In this document: piece after piece, positions 1 through 11,137 of the stretch
How the letters are laid out: each line of letters starts with the position of its first letter
Numbering within the stretch: the first letter of the stretch is position 1
Assembly (NCBI GenBank): GCA_000320545.1
Contig: ADNK01001860.1
Location: 133,501-197,500 of the forward strand
Direction: 5' to 3'
DNA: 64,000 nt
Source: Bigelowiella natans CCMP2755
Taxonomy: Eukaryota > Cercozoa > Chlorarachniophyceae
Made by a program: the position numbers and the translations under genes
Notes under the pieces: model-generated
What the model was told of the DNA's origin: nothing
Database searches by the model: none
Seen by the model: only the letters and a program-made list of their open reading frames with translations

Positions 1-138
1 CATGCAAAAATCACATCAATTTTGGCTCAAGTCAAGCAAACCTTGCTCACACAGCATCGTAGCTGCTGTACATCACAGGTAACCGCTGCATGTAGGCACG
101 CAACTGTTGATCGTGCATAGCATGATGGACAATACTGG

Positions 139-1466
139 CTACTTTTCATTGAAAATCAACCCTGCATTTGCGATACTATATTGAAAAGAGAGTCTCGCAC
201 TACAAGGCGACTTAGAAACCAAGCACTCCATCGACTCCTTTCCGGGTTTATTCTGGAGCCGATATCTCACATTTACTGCATGCGCCCATGTTATTCCAAG
301 AGCTGCAGTCTGAAGTAACAAATAATTTTACCTCAATTAATCTTACACACACAACAACAACATACACATACACATACAAACATATGCTCGAAGACAACGC
401 GCCCACCAAATTTTCTCCGTCATCAGCAAGCCCCTTTTTCATGCCCCCAGACACTTGATTCGTGACCACAATAGGAATTCTGTAGGTCTCTCCCAAGTAC
501 TTGAGCTGTTATAGAAATATCCTGGGGAGAGTGCCAAAGCAAGACAAATGTTAGTTGTGGAATTACTAAAACCTTTGAGGCGGCGATGCTGAGCATCATC
601 TGACGCTCTGGAATGTGTTTCGAGTCGAAATCAGATCTGAAAGGAGAGGCCATGCTGTCTACAATAATCATTTTAATTTGCTTTTCGATAATAGTGGCGT
701 CCAGTTGAGTAATTTGGTCCACTAGCTCATGTGCGTGAGAGCACTGGAAAACGTGGATGCTTTGTGTTAACTTCTTCAGTGCCTGATTAATATAAATTCA
801 TTGGAAATACATTTGTAATCCATTCGAGTTAAACTTGCATGTGTGTGTGTGTGTGTGTGTGTGTTTGTATTAGAGCAAACCTTAACGTCATAAAATTTGG
901 GGTATCTACTGCGAGCAATCTCAACTAGGCGAGAGGGGCTGAAAGAAGACTCGGTGTCAACGTAAATAACACCCCCACCTAAGCCTCCATACTCTATTGG
1001 AAGATACGCCATAGCTGACAAAGTGGTGCACCACTGGCTTTTTCCTACACCTGATCGAATGGAAGTAGTAAGTATACAATCCGTCAGAGAGGAAGGTTTC
1101 CTTTCACTGAAAAGACAAAAGTGACCTGCAGCGCCAACAACTTCGGTTATAATCCCTGGTTCGATGCGAACTTTGGAGCTCTCGAAAGTGAGGGAGGACA
1201 TTTCCGCGTCAAGCATGTTAAACGCAGTCCTTGGCTTCGGTGCCAACGTTGCATATACCTTCCGTAAAGCGGAGGCCAAATCGCCTGTAGATGTTCATAT
1301 CTGTTAGCGGCATTCTTTTCTGATTGAGCATTTCATCTGATTGACCAACTGAAATATCCAAGGCGTCTATAATGTCGAGATCCGGACGCTCTATTAGGTC
1401 CTGAACCGTTTTGATGTTCTTAGACTCGCACCTTTCACACAGACATCGTGTTTTACGTACATACAT
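139..1466 (-). CDS. RAD51B: RAD51B-like recombinase paralog
   Basis: RecA/RAD51-fold ATPase expected to act in the nucleus in homologous recombination as part of a RAD51 paralog complex. Six exons are inferred: 1466-1346, 1284-1126, 1050-881, 782-573, 505 to about 405, and 309-139 (stop TAG). Joining them gives a Walker A motif GAAGVGKS followed by QWCTTLSAMAYLP, a segment VIYVDTESSFSPSRLVEIA, a Walker B-like MIIVDSMAS, then IPIVVTNQVSGG, and a C-terminal TWAHAVNVRYR that aligns with the TWSHSVNTR region of animal RAD51B. The N-terminal helical domain is short. The ATG at 1466 is the first in frame, but an upstream exon is possible. Introns are short; one carries a (CA)n array on the coding strand. 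It is read divergently from the protease at 1754. The family call rests on the order of these motifs; XRCC3 or RAD51C fit less well. Confidence 0.85.
841..866. repeat. (GT)n microsatellite in RAD51B-like intron
   Basis: A GT dinucleotide array lies in the intron between 783 and 880 of the RAD51B-like gene. On the coding strand it reads as (CA)n. Confidence 0.9.
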
Positions 1467-1753
1467 CGAAAGCGAGAATGCGAGACAGTGTTATTACAAG
1501 TCAGCAAAGTGGCCTGGTATTAATCTTTTCAGCCTTCGACCCGCCATTAGTGTGTATTCCCCCCTGGTTCCCCTTCCTCAATGCATACTTCAAGGGGGAG
1601 CTTCGATGAGGTTCGAGCAGAAATGGCTTCCCGCCACAATTTCATCCAAAACGTAGTTTGGAAGGCGATTTACAAGGTGCGACAACACATTACACGAAAA
1701 TCAGTGCTGAAAAGTTACGAAGACCTGGTTCGCTCGAGCTTCCTTCCTAGTAG

Positions 1754-3908
1754 ATGGGCAAGGTGGAGGCCCTCCTCTTCATTCTTGGGCTGGTAGATCT
1801 ACAGGATGCTGCTCAGGTGCAGAGGAGCCATGGGCTACTGAGGATCTCGGTCACACGACGACGTGCGAATCGACCGTCGGTCCAGGAGGTAGTTCAATGT
1901 AAGCCGTCTTCGTCCCCGAAACAGCAGCGTATGTTGTTCCGAAAAGAGAGCTCTCTGCTGGTTGAGGGTGGGCAGACTTCGGCATAATATTGCCCCACGA
2001 TTGCTCGTATATTATGCATGTGTGGCCATATGACGCGGGCATGTCCAGGCCTGTGCTGATTCCTTTTTATTCGAAGGAGCCGATTATCCTCCTGGAGCAG
2101 TTCAACAACCAGCATCATGTCGCCCTGCACAACTTCCGGGTGATGCACGAATCTTTACTTATATTCTTCGGCGTCGCTAGTCTGCCTCTCTGCGAGTCGA
2201 AAGTCGTTGTAGCCGATGAAGAACCTTTCACTGATGCTGCTTACGTACATGTTTCAGGATTTTCAGTATTATGGCCCCATTGGCATTGGAACACCTCCCC
2301 AGGTTGCTTGCACAAATAGGAAGGCCGTCCAACATAAACTACATGTATACGACGATAGGCACACTTAATCGAAGTGATCCTCATCCAAATGACGCTTATA
2401 TTTGCTGTCTTCCTAGGAAATGCTGGTTGTTTTTGATACAGGATCGTCAGATCTATGGGTCACAGGTAGTAATACTAGACTTCACACCTTTCCGCAGCTT
2501 AATCTCCTCCTCTGATTCGCCATATTTACTCGGCACAGGAACCAGCTGCAATCCCTGCAGTGGAAAAACGAGATATGATTTGGTACATCTGATGATGATC
2601 TCTCCTTCACTACTCCTGAGTAGCAGCTCCATGATGACGGTGGTAGGGATGGATGGAGGAGGTGCTGGTGGTGGCGACATTGTGCCGGCCATCAATTCAC
2701 GTCATTATGTATCGCATGCTTGTAAATGTGAGAGTGAGTAGTGAGATCGTACGAGTGCGACTTACATTTCAATTCATTGCATAATCGTAGTATCTCTCCT
2801 CGACGCATTCAATAACGTGCGAGGGTTGTGGCCCCCCGATCCAAAAGCTCAACGACTACGGCAGCGGAGAAGTGGATGGTTACGTCATCCAAGATAGGTG
2901 ATGTAGGAAATAAAGGGAGATACAGAGTCATAAAGTTTTCTGAAAGTCTATTATCATCAGGCTGTTCTTATGTGTGTAATGTCTCCGTCTCTCTTCTTTC
3001 CATCTCACTGGTGCTATCGTTGTCGTACCTTCTTCCGTTTTCTTCTCTTCTCTATTTCTTGCAGATTAACGGTTTCCAACATCACGACATCTTCAAGTGT
3101 TACGTAATTGCTCATATCTGTCAATCTAGACACAAAATGCTTAAATAAGAAAGAAGAAGAAGAAGAAGAAGAAGAAGAAGAAGAAGGACAAGAAGGAATG
3201 GAAATAAAAAGATGCGTTTGCAAGATGCGAAACGAAGGGAGGAGGAGGAAGAAAAAGAAGAAGAAGAAGAAGAAGAAGAAGAAGCAGAAGATCTTCCCGC
3301 CTTACAAAAACGTGCAAGCATACAAATATGTGAGACTACTCACTCCCCCTCCCCTTTCTCTTTTCGTCGTCTCTCCGTTGTTTGTCTGCATTCTTTTCCT
3401 TACCTACTACTCGGCCCGTCCCTAGAATGGGTCTTGCATCGAGAATGGGAACACGCCAAATAAGCTTCCGTGATGAAGGTGTCCTGCTGCTGCTGCCGCC
3501 TAGGGACGATATGATGATGATTGAGAAGGGGAGGAAGAAGAGACTTGCGTTTGTCTAGTTTGCTACTATTTTCATTGATGACAGGGGAGACAATAATAAC
3601 TTACTACAGGCATTCTGGGGCTAGGGTTTGCCGCGCTAGCGGAGTATAGCAAGCCCATACCCATCGACACTCTTCTACTTGAAGTACGTACTTACTTATT
3701 ACCGAACACAGCTCGCGCAAATCGGCATTCTTCGTTGTTTGTCATCGTAAATCGAATGAGTTTCGTGAGATTCTATTTAATGTAGTAGCATTAAAAGTAC
3801 CGCGTACTCATGTTGTGTAACCCCCCCTGGGAATGTGGATGTATTCTCCTCCCTTCTCTTCTTCTTCTTCCTCTTTTTGTCCTTCTTCTTCTTCTATCTT
3901 GCACCGAC

Positions 3909-3955
<47 letters not shown>

Positions 3956-4312
3956 CTCTCTCCAATCTTCTCTCATTACATTGGTTTCTTCCCTATTACT
4001 TTGCTGTGACAGGCTGGGATTCCCAGAATGTTTTCCTTTTACATCACGTCTGGATCGTCTAGCGGCTCTCTGCTAACATTCGGAGGGTAGTAGAGAATCA
4101 TGATGATGATGATGATGATGATGAAAACCGAGCACACGGATTGAGGCGATTTTGGCTATTAGAAGGAGGGGATCACGCATCTCTCATTACCGTGTCCTTT
4201 CCTGCTTTCTTCTAAAGCGTCAAATGGCTTTCGTCTATTTTGCTACTGCTGCGGATGAATCCATGCCGCCGAATGCTTCTCCTGCGGGAGGCTGGTGTTA
4301 TATTTGTATGGG

Positions 4313-4348
<36 letters not shown>

Positions 4349-4495
4349 CGACAACAACGACAACAACGACATACTGTGGGTTAGGTACGATCCAGAGCTT
4401 CTCGATAACAGGAGCAGTGTACATTATACAGAAGTCACCACGACGCCTTTTGTCTCAGGACCTGCCTACGGGTCGTCATTGAGTAGTAGCAGTAG

Positions 4496-4533
<38 letters not shown>

Positions 4534-4728
4534 CAGTAGTACATATGTGGGCATACATCATACACGTTCCGTGGTGTTATCGGATAATCGCTGAGATTCT
4601 GTAACATCGTCAGGTATTGGATGGTACGGCTGAGCCAGTTTTCGATGGCTGGGGTGTGTGCTGATGAGCGTCTCTATGTTGCCTTTTCTTGCGGTGCAAT
4701 CATTTCTGTACAAGCTAAACACACTGTA

Positions 4729-4766
<38 letters not shown>

Positions 4767-4880
4767 ACACATATCTCAGGTGAATATGACCGGCGAGAAT
4801 GTGATTACGATTGTGGACTCCGGTACGTCGCTGATCTGTTTGCCAGGCATCTTTTTTACCAAAATCGTTGAGGTAGTAGC

Positions 4881-4912
<32 letters not shown>

Positions 4913-5501
4913 CATGATGACAACGATGATGTTGATCAAGATCATGATCATGGTATACCTGTGAAGAAAAGAAAGAAAAAAAAGAAGAAGTGCTACCGGT
5001 TTTCCTCCTCCATCATCATCCTTCTTCTTGCCACTCCACGCTCCTCAACGAATCTCTCCTTTCACAAAGCATTGCTGCCGCTGATATATCTCGATCTCGC
5101 TCTACCACTGAACTCGAGCGTGTCGTTGATGATGAAGATGATTATAACGAGTATGAACGCGGTGCTGCAGGAGTTGCTACAGCTCGATGGATCTTCTGGG
5201 TGCTATTTCACCAATAGGGGAGAGCTCCGGTGTAGTCGAGGCAAGGATGTGAGCATGTTCCCGGACATCCAAATCCGCTTCCCCTCGGTGCGTTGACGCT
5301 GCCAACGTGATGATATTAACCCGCATCATGTTTATGGGGGTCCACTAGTAGTTGGTAGTGCTAATTAGTATACATATATTTCGTCGATCCTAACTGCCAC
5401 CCCCCCCTGACATTGTCTGTATTGTATGACGCATATGTGATGATTGGTGTGTTGGATTCATCCTTTCTTCCCTGCTCTATCTGCTGCTTTCACCATCGGG
5501 C

Positions 5502-5544
<43 letters not shown>

Positions 5545-6198
5545 AATATATATATACACACACACATACAAATATATGTAGAATATTTTTATATACCGCA
5601 TGATGTTTACACATGATACACAGTCTGATATCCCTGGGAATGACACGGTGCTTATCCTCACACCTTCTGAGTATTTCGTCGCCACAGAGGATGGAGGCTT
5701 CCTTCTAGGTCGGATTAGATACTTACAGCATGGATGGAAGGAAAAGAATCAAGAGTAGATCATATCTTCTCACACGAGATGAAAGCACCCACTTAATAAC
5801 TCATGTCTCATTTCTTGTGTTTCTCTCCGCCCCCCCCCCCCCCTCTCTCTACCCGTTGTTCATCCCTTTTATTGGCAGGGATGCAAAGCTCGGCGTCCCA
5901 GTTCATAATCCTAGGCGACGTTGTCATGCGACGGTTTTACACCTTGTTTGACAGGGAGAATCTCAGGTAGTAGCAGTAGGGTAACTTGTACTAGAAAGAA
6001 GGACAAATCAAAGATGATGACGACGATATGATTAAGAAGAAGAAAAAGAAGAAGAAGAAGAAGAAGAAGAATTATGTCCTCTCTATCAAACACTATTCAC
6101 TAGATCAAGGTCAAGATCGTTCGAATGGTAGCAGCAGAAGATTCGCAGAAGACGACAATATCTTTTTTAGATTTACTCGTCCACTCACTCACCCACAC

Positions 6199-6229
<31 letters not shown>

Positions 6230-6725
6230 CCTCTTCACTCTTCTCTGCCTTCATTCCCTAGAATCGGGTTCGCTGGAGCAACGACAGCACTGAGCCTGAA
6301 TACGGATAAACACAGCAAGGGTAAACACTTCTACATCGATGTGAGGAACCTCTTCATCGTCGTCGGCACAGTAGCTGCTGGTCAGTAAGTAAGTAAGTTA
6401 GTCAGCAGTACTACCATGGCTGAGTTCATCTATATGATGATAAAGAAAGAAGGAAAATGCTGCTGCCGCTGCTCTGGATGTCAAATCCAAGCAAAATCAA
6501 AATAGTATCAATATTATAAATATATAAAAAGAGAGAGGGGGGGGGCGGGGAGGAAGAGCATAAATACCGTCGAACTCACTGCATTGTCACTGTTATGCAG
6601 GCGTATGGCTGCTGGCCACAGTGGCATGCATATACTCTCGTTTTCGAAATCAACCTCCTCGTGGGTATCATCTGCAGGAGATGAAGGAGATGAATGGTTT
6701 AGCTCCACAACAAGTTGATACATAG
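1754..6725 (+). CDS. Membrane-anchored pepsin-family (A1) aspartic protease, BACE-like layout
   Basis: Secretory-pathway aspartic endopeptidase assembled from about 14 exons. The ATG at 1754 opens a hydrophobic signal-like stretch (VEALLFILGLVDL), followed by a basic propeptide. The exon at 2210-2302 gives QYYGPIGIGTPPQ. The exon at 2417-2465 holds the first catalytic motif DTGSSDLW. Later pieces are YGSGEVDGYVIQD (flap region, ends near 2899), GILGLGFAALA (from 3611), FSFYITSGSSSGSLLTFGG (near 4030) and YWMVRLSQFSMAG (near 4617). They are followed by the second catalytic motif VDSGTSLICLPG (near 4815), ILGDVVMRRFYTLFDREN (near 5910) and IGFAGA (6262). The last join (about 6376 to 6600) creates a transmembrane helix, VVGTVAAGVWLLATVACIY, and a cytosolic tail of about 30 residues ending at TAG 6723-6725. 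That makes it a type I membrane protease like BACE rather than a soluble cathepsin D. Introns are loaded with GAA, CT, CAA, AC, TA and TAG arrays. The exon 1 to 2 join is the least certain. Confidence 0.8.
3145..3290. repeat. (GAA)n purine arrays in protease intron
   Basis: Two GAA/AAG-rich blocks (about 3148-3186 and 3240-3290) lie between coding exons of the protease. They create spurious poly-Glu and poly-Ser reading frames. Confidence 0.85.
3909..3963. repeat. (CT)n microsatellite in protease intron
   Basis: A long CT run sits just upstream of the acceptor before the FSFYI exon, where it doubles as a very long polypyrimidine tract. Confidence 0.85.
4315..4371. repeat. (CAA)n array in protease intron
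   Basis: CAA triplets turn into CAACGA triplets. No protease-family sequence is encoded here. Confidence 0.8.
4731..4765. repeat. (CA)n microsatellite in protease intron
   Basis: A CA run immediately precedes the exon carrying the second active-site Asp. Confidence 0.85.
5503..5570. repeat. (TA)n microsatellite in protease intron
   Basis: A TA run grades into CA and TACA repeats. Confidence 0.85.
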
Positions 6726-7543
6726 AGAAGGGACTAATATGATAGGCTAGCAACGCTACAAAAACTGTATATATCTGCGGTATCATCATATGCTGAACAA
6801 GTGTTGTAATGTAATCGTTCACAACAAATCTATGTAAATATTAAACTTCTATCCGTATGCGTAATGTTGCATATTGGCGAAATTCGTGAATTCTCATGCA
6901 TCGTTCATGAAGCACACGCGCAAGATCTATCAACAATGCGATTCACAAATGAAGCAATGGACACGGTCTGCAGCATGGTACAAGACGCACTCTGTAGAAC
7001 ATAGCTAGATAGCGTCGCTTTCCCACACAGCCAAGTAGACATTTGCTGGCTTGGCATGTGCAGGTAGGGCAGCCGCACGCACATCTAGCTAGACTGATGA
7101 AATGGCAGCATTATGCGTGTCTAGGGTCGCTGTATTGTTAGGCCGTCCTTCCATTTTTTATCACTTGACGCATGCTGCTTTTGGATTGCTATACGAGCAT
7201 GACATGATTATATGTACAATATGCTGTGACGAGCATATGACTGTGCCCCCCCTAGACCCCTACTACGGACATGTGCTTCTTACATGTAGATGTCGCAACG
7301 TATCATCATGCGAGGCAGATCAGATTACCTGCTTTAATAAAATACGGCTGCAATGCTCACATACACGCACTATAGATCGCTACTCACGGCTTGTAGCACA
7401 TACTTAAGTTCCAATGATTCTTGTGACTTTGTTTCCAAATACTTTTGCAACGTGGTTATGACTTACAGAACACAGAAACGCGTAGATAACAGTTGTGTCT
7501 CTATTTTCAACGGCGACATTAGTAGATCATGATCGAAGTCATA
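6726..7543. other. Tail-to-tail spacer between protease and 8-TM gene
   Basis: Convergent intergenic stretch of about 800 bp with no credible gene. It is AT-rich near both stops and carries palindromic CTAGCTAG and GCATG words (for example 7004-7095). The 101-codon frame at 7102-7407 has no domain features and no exon-like continuation. Confidence 0.6.
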
Positions 7544-9538
7544 TTATTTTTTTTTATCGTTGGCAACAGACGGCGGATTCAAATCCTCAACTCGATAAGA
7601 TTGTGCGACGTCTGTGCAACATGCGAAATACATAAAGGTCAGTAGAGCTAATGTACCGAAGAGAAGAGCAAGAATGGCGGAAATTGCTGAAGGGCCTAGC
7701 CCCATCTCAGCTCCCTCACTGTCATCACCGTTTGTTGCCAAAGACCACAAATTAGCAGTTGTCGTCTTTAGTTCTGAATTAAGTTCGTCACATTGGTCTG
7801 CAACCGTAGCGAGCGCTGACAGGTAAAAAATAATTGACGCGCAGATAGCTGCTATGGAAGAATAGGTCAAGAACTTATGCGCTCTTTCCCCATAGCATGC
7901 TGATGGACAAATAGCATCGCCTAGTACGAGTGCGATCGTAAAGGCAACAACAGGGGCTGTGAGCACGATGGCGACAGATGCAAGTCCTTCTGCGTCAAGC
8001 ATTGCCAACTGACATTTGTGACAAGCAGATGTAGCAACAGAGCTAATATTCGCCACTTGGTTGCTGGCAGCTTCACCAGTACAAGCCAGCAGTGTGTAAT
8101 CCGTTCCATCGATGTTTATTTGCGCGTTGAGATTGGCCCAGTTTTCGCATCTCAAGTCGTCGTATCCGGGAACTCCAATATTCTGGAAGGAGCTCAGTTG
8201 TGGGATGAAGCGTGGGTACCAACAGAACTTAGAGACCCCGTACGAAATGAGGGTGTAGAAGGTATAGCTACGATCTTCGCCTAGAAGCGATGCTGTGCCT
8301 TGGTGCTTTTCAATCGAAGACCAATACCAACTGTGGAAGCTTAGAGATGCAATCGCAAACCCAACGCTAATGCTTCCTTGGAATAACACCAAGAACAACA
8401 ACCATGAGCTTCCCGTAGAGAAGAAGAAGAACAACGCATAGAATAGAAGGGCTCCTATCCCACAAGCAATGGTACCAATTCCCAGGTAGCCAGACGCTCC
8501 TATTTCCATGCTACTATCTGAATTGTCCGCCCCGTTGGTGGTTGCATTCCATATTGAACTTTGAGTTAATGCTAGCTCCTGGTTGTAATCATGGCATTCT
8601 GCTGAGGCGTATCTTAGCCCAGTCGTGTAGCATACTATCGATCCAATCAAGCAAAAAATAGCAATCATGGTAAGGACCTTCTCCCACTTCTCTGGGACGT
8701 TGCCGTGGCAACACTTTGAAAAGAGTATCAACACGCCTACCGGAACTAATCCTACCAATCCTAGCATGGCCCAAGAGACGCCCTCTTCCATAGCTGCGCG
8801 ACACTTTTTGCAATCATCGCTGCTGCTACATTGGGAAAGAGTGTACGTTGTGTCTCCTTGACTAATTGTCGCATCTAGATTGTCCCAATTCTCACAATTC
8901 CAATCTGAGAGCGAAGGAACGCTGATATCTATGTTGTTGTCTAGATCTGGAACGCTTTGGGGGTAGTGACAAAACTGAGTCAGCCCGTACGACACAAGCG
9001 AGTAAAACTTATAGTCGAAGGTGTTTCCGCCTACCGATGCTTGCGAATCATGCTCTACTATCCCGGTCCAATACCATGACTGAACTGCCATAGCAGCTAT
9101 CCCACAAAGAAGCCCAAGAATCAGGAAATTGATCGTAAACGATAGGAAGCACGTCTCGCCCTGCCGTCAATTGTAGGAACGTTTGTCAGACATCCATGTG
9201 CATTTACGAGTAAACAAGACGATGGATATATTGATGCTATCATACCTCACAAATTGCGCAGCATATGCCACAGAAGCAGCATCCACCTTTCAGCTGACAA
9301 CAAATACCAAGTAGTTATTGATCTGGCTACCCAATAGTAATTGTGAGGTGAGACAATTGACTTTTTTGTCTGCAGCTTCTCTTCTACTTCAACAGGCGTT
9401 TATTAATCCTTCACATCCATTTCAGTAGCACACCTTGGGTTCGTCTTCTAGGCTATCTTGGTCCCGGTCCTTTTCTTCAGCACCATCCACACAATAGGAG
9501 TCCTTTGCGCTTTCGAGACTCTGAAAAACAACTGTCAT
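7544..9538 (-). CDS. Eight-TM protein built of two tandem 4-TM repeats
   Basis: Predicted multi-pass membrane protein of about 580 residues. Inferred exons are 9538-9434 (ATG, acidic cytosolic start), a short Cys-rich exon KGGCCFCGICCAICE ending near 9246, and a long exon from about 9161 to the stop TAA at 7544-7546. The long exon holds two homologous halves. Each half has one helix, then SWYW, a (Y/F)(K/T)FY(S/T)L(V/I)SYG block, a FC(H/W)YP motif and a (N/R)CENW(D/A)NL motif. A CxxC-containing loop (KKC or HKC) and three more helices follow, with the last loop carrying a WNATTNG or WSLATNG motif. Cysteines of the outer loops are conserved between halves, suggesting disulfides. The layout (4 TM, long first outer loop) recalls claudin/tetraspan proteins, but I do not recognise the family. 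Introns are short and repeat-poor. Confidence 0.75.
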
Positions 9539-10449
9539 CAACACAGAAACACATGGCATAGAAATTACAGCGCTAGGAGCAGCATCGTCCCAACATCCCA
9601 TGAACCCTACGGGAAATGAAAGACAAACTAACACTTCCCCCCCTTCCCCTCTTAACAAATTGCAATCACAGATATTTTTCTCAAGAATGAAAATTCAAAG
9701 TTTTGTGCTGACCAGAATTCTGGAGTCATCGCTGGATGGTACCAGCATGTTTAAATCAAGATAGTGCCTCAAAGATCGAGAGGGGTTAGGATAGGAAGAG
9801 GGGAGAGCCCTTGCTTTTTCCTCGGGCTCAATTCAGGGGGCCGGGAGATGAGATGGGCGTTGATTCAGGTGTGTGATCCCAAGAGCACCAGCCTGCTAGG
9901 AGATCAAAATACATGCGCTTTTTCTTCAACGACATACACAAATGACACTTTTTTTCTAGATTTTGCGAATAAACCCCACAGATATCACCGACCCGCTTCA
10001 TCGGACAGCGAAATCCCTTATTAATCCGTCGTTGGTGCTGAAAACCGAAGCCAACGAGCTCAAACATAGATCTGCTCGGAACTATTTTGGGAATGGTACG
10101 TTTTTTTAAGATATCCATGGATATATTGCCCTAAATTGATTGTGAGCAAGCTGTATTTCTTAGAAAAAGAAACCCCGTTCATACATCGGTGCTAACCGGT
10201 AGTAGCAGCACATACATGAGTACCCACCAATTCTCACTGTTGTCGAAGTCATTTTAATCTAGTACCTGCCTTGGGTAGTTTTAAGCATTATTTTATGACC
10301 ATATTTACCTCGGAAAACGCTGAGGATTCACATCCAACGGCAGAGGCGAAGGGATGTCGCATGGAAAATATTGCAAGATATCTTCCGGGACAGTCCTGCA
10401 AGTGTGCACGTTCCGGGTGGCGAAGCATCAACAAATCATACGAGTGGAC
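9539..10449. other. Head-to-head spacer upstream of opine dehydrogenase
   Basis: Divergent intergenic region between the 8-TM gene and the opine dehydrogenase. It contains an inverted partial copy of an opine dehydrogenase exon at 9984-10061 (listed separately). Short open frames at 9764-10118 and 10271-10661 have no domain features. Confidence 0.6.
9984..10061 (-). pseudogene. Inverted fragment of an opine dehydrogenase exon
   Basis: Read on the minus strand, this 78-bp stretch matches 11865-11940 of the downstream gene base for base except near the middle. There TTAATAAGG replaces TTTAAGG (a net 2-bp insertion). Similarity stops abruptly at both ends. The piece encodes a shadow of the GFRCPMKRVGD peptide but is out of any gene context. 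It lies about 390 bp upstream of the parent gene's ATG, in opposite orientation. Confidence 0.9.
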
Positions 10450-11098
10450 ATGTCCGAAGAAGACAAGAGCTATTCCTACCCGACCCCTTTCCCTGTTCTA
10501 TGCGTTGTGGGTGCTGGCAACGCATCCCACGTCTTCATCCCCCTCTTCGCATCCCAGGGCTACACCGTAGACGTTTACGCAGGGTAAGCCGTAAAATTGC
10601 TCCTGACACAAACACGTATCAATGTATTAGTGCGAATACTTTGGCAATAAAAAGTAATTAGGGAAACTTTATTGTATCATCGATAGACTCCCTGTTACAA
10701 TAATAATCATCATCATCCTCGTCGTTGTCGTCATCAGATATGGGGATGAGGCAGAGCGACTTCTGAAAGCAACGGAGACACAACCAACAGGTATCCACGT
10801 GTGCGACCGACGGAATCCAGGTAAAAAACGTGAGTTCAGCGGCAAGCCGAGGATGATCTCTAAAAACCCACAAGATGTTATTCCGAAGGCTGACGCGGTA
10901 GGAGATTATTATCGACCCGTGTGTGTGTGTGTTTATTTGACTCTGCGCTATCTTGGTCGACTTGTCTTTTCCGCAGATTATCATGGCCCTCCCCTCATTT
11001 GCATTCCGGAGCGTATTCGAAGAGATAAAGCCCCATCTCAAACCACACACAATAATGTATGTAGCGCGCATAGATCTCACACGTAGGCACTGACAACA

Positions 11099-11137
<39 letters not shown>

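Noticed and set aside
3014-3425. Poly-Ser and poly-Glu frames on both strands
   Set aside because: Translations of GAA/TTC microsatellites within protease introns.
10271-10661. Three overlapping plus-strand frames before the opine dehydrogenase
   Set aside because: Only the frame from ATG 10450 carries the Rossmann motif; the others are out-of-frame readings.
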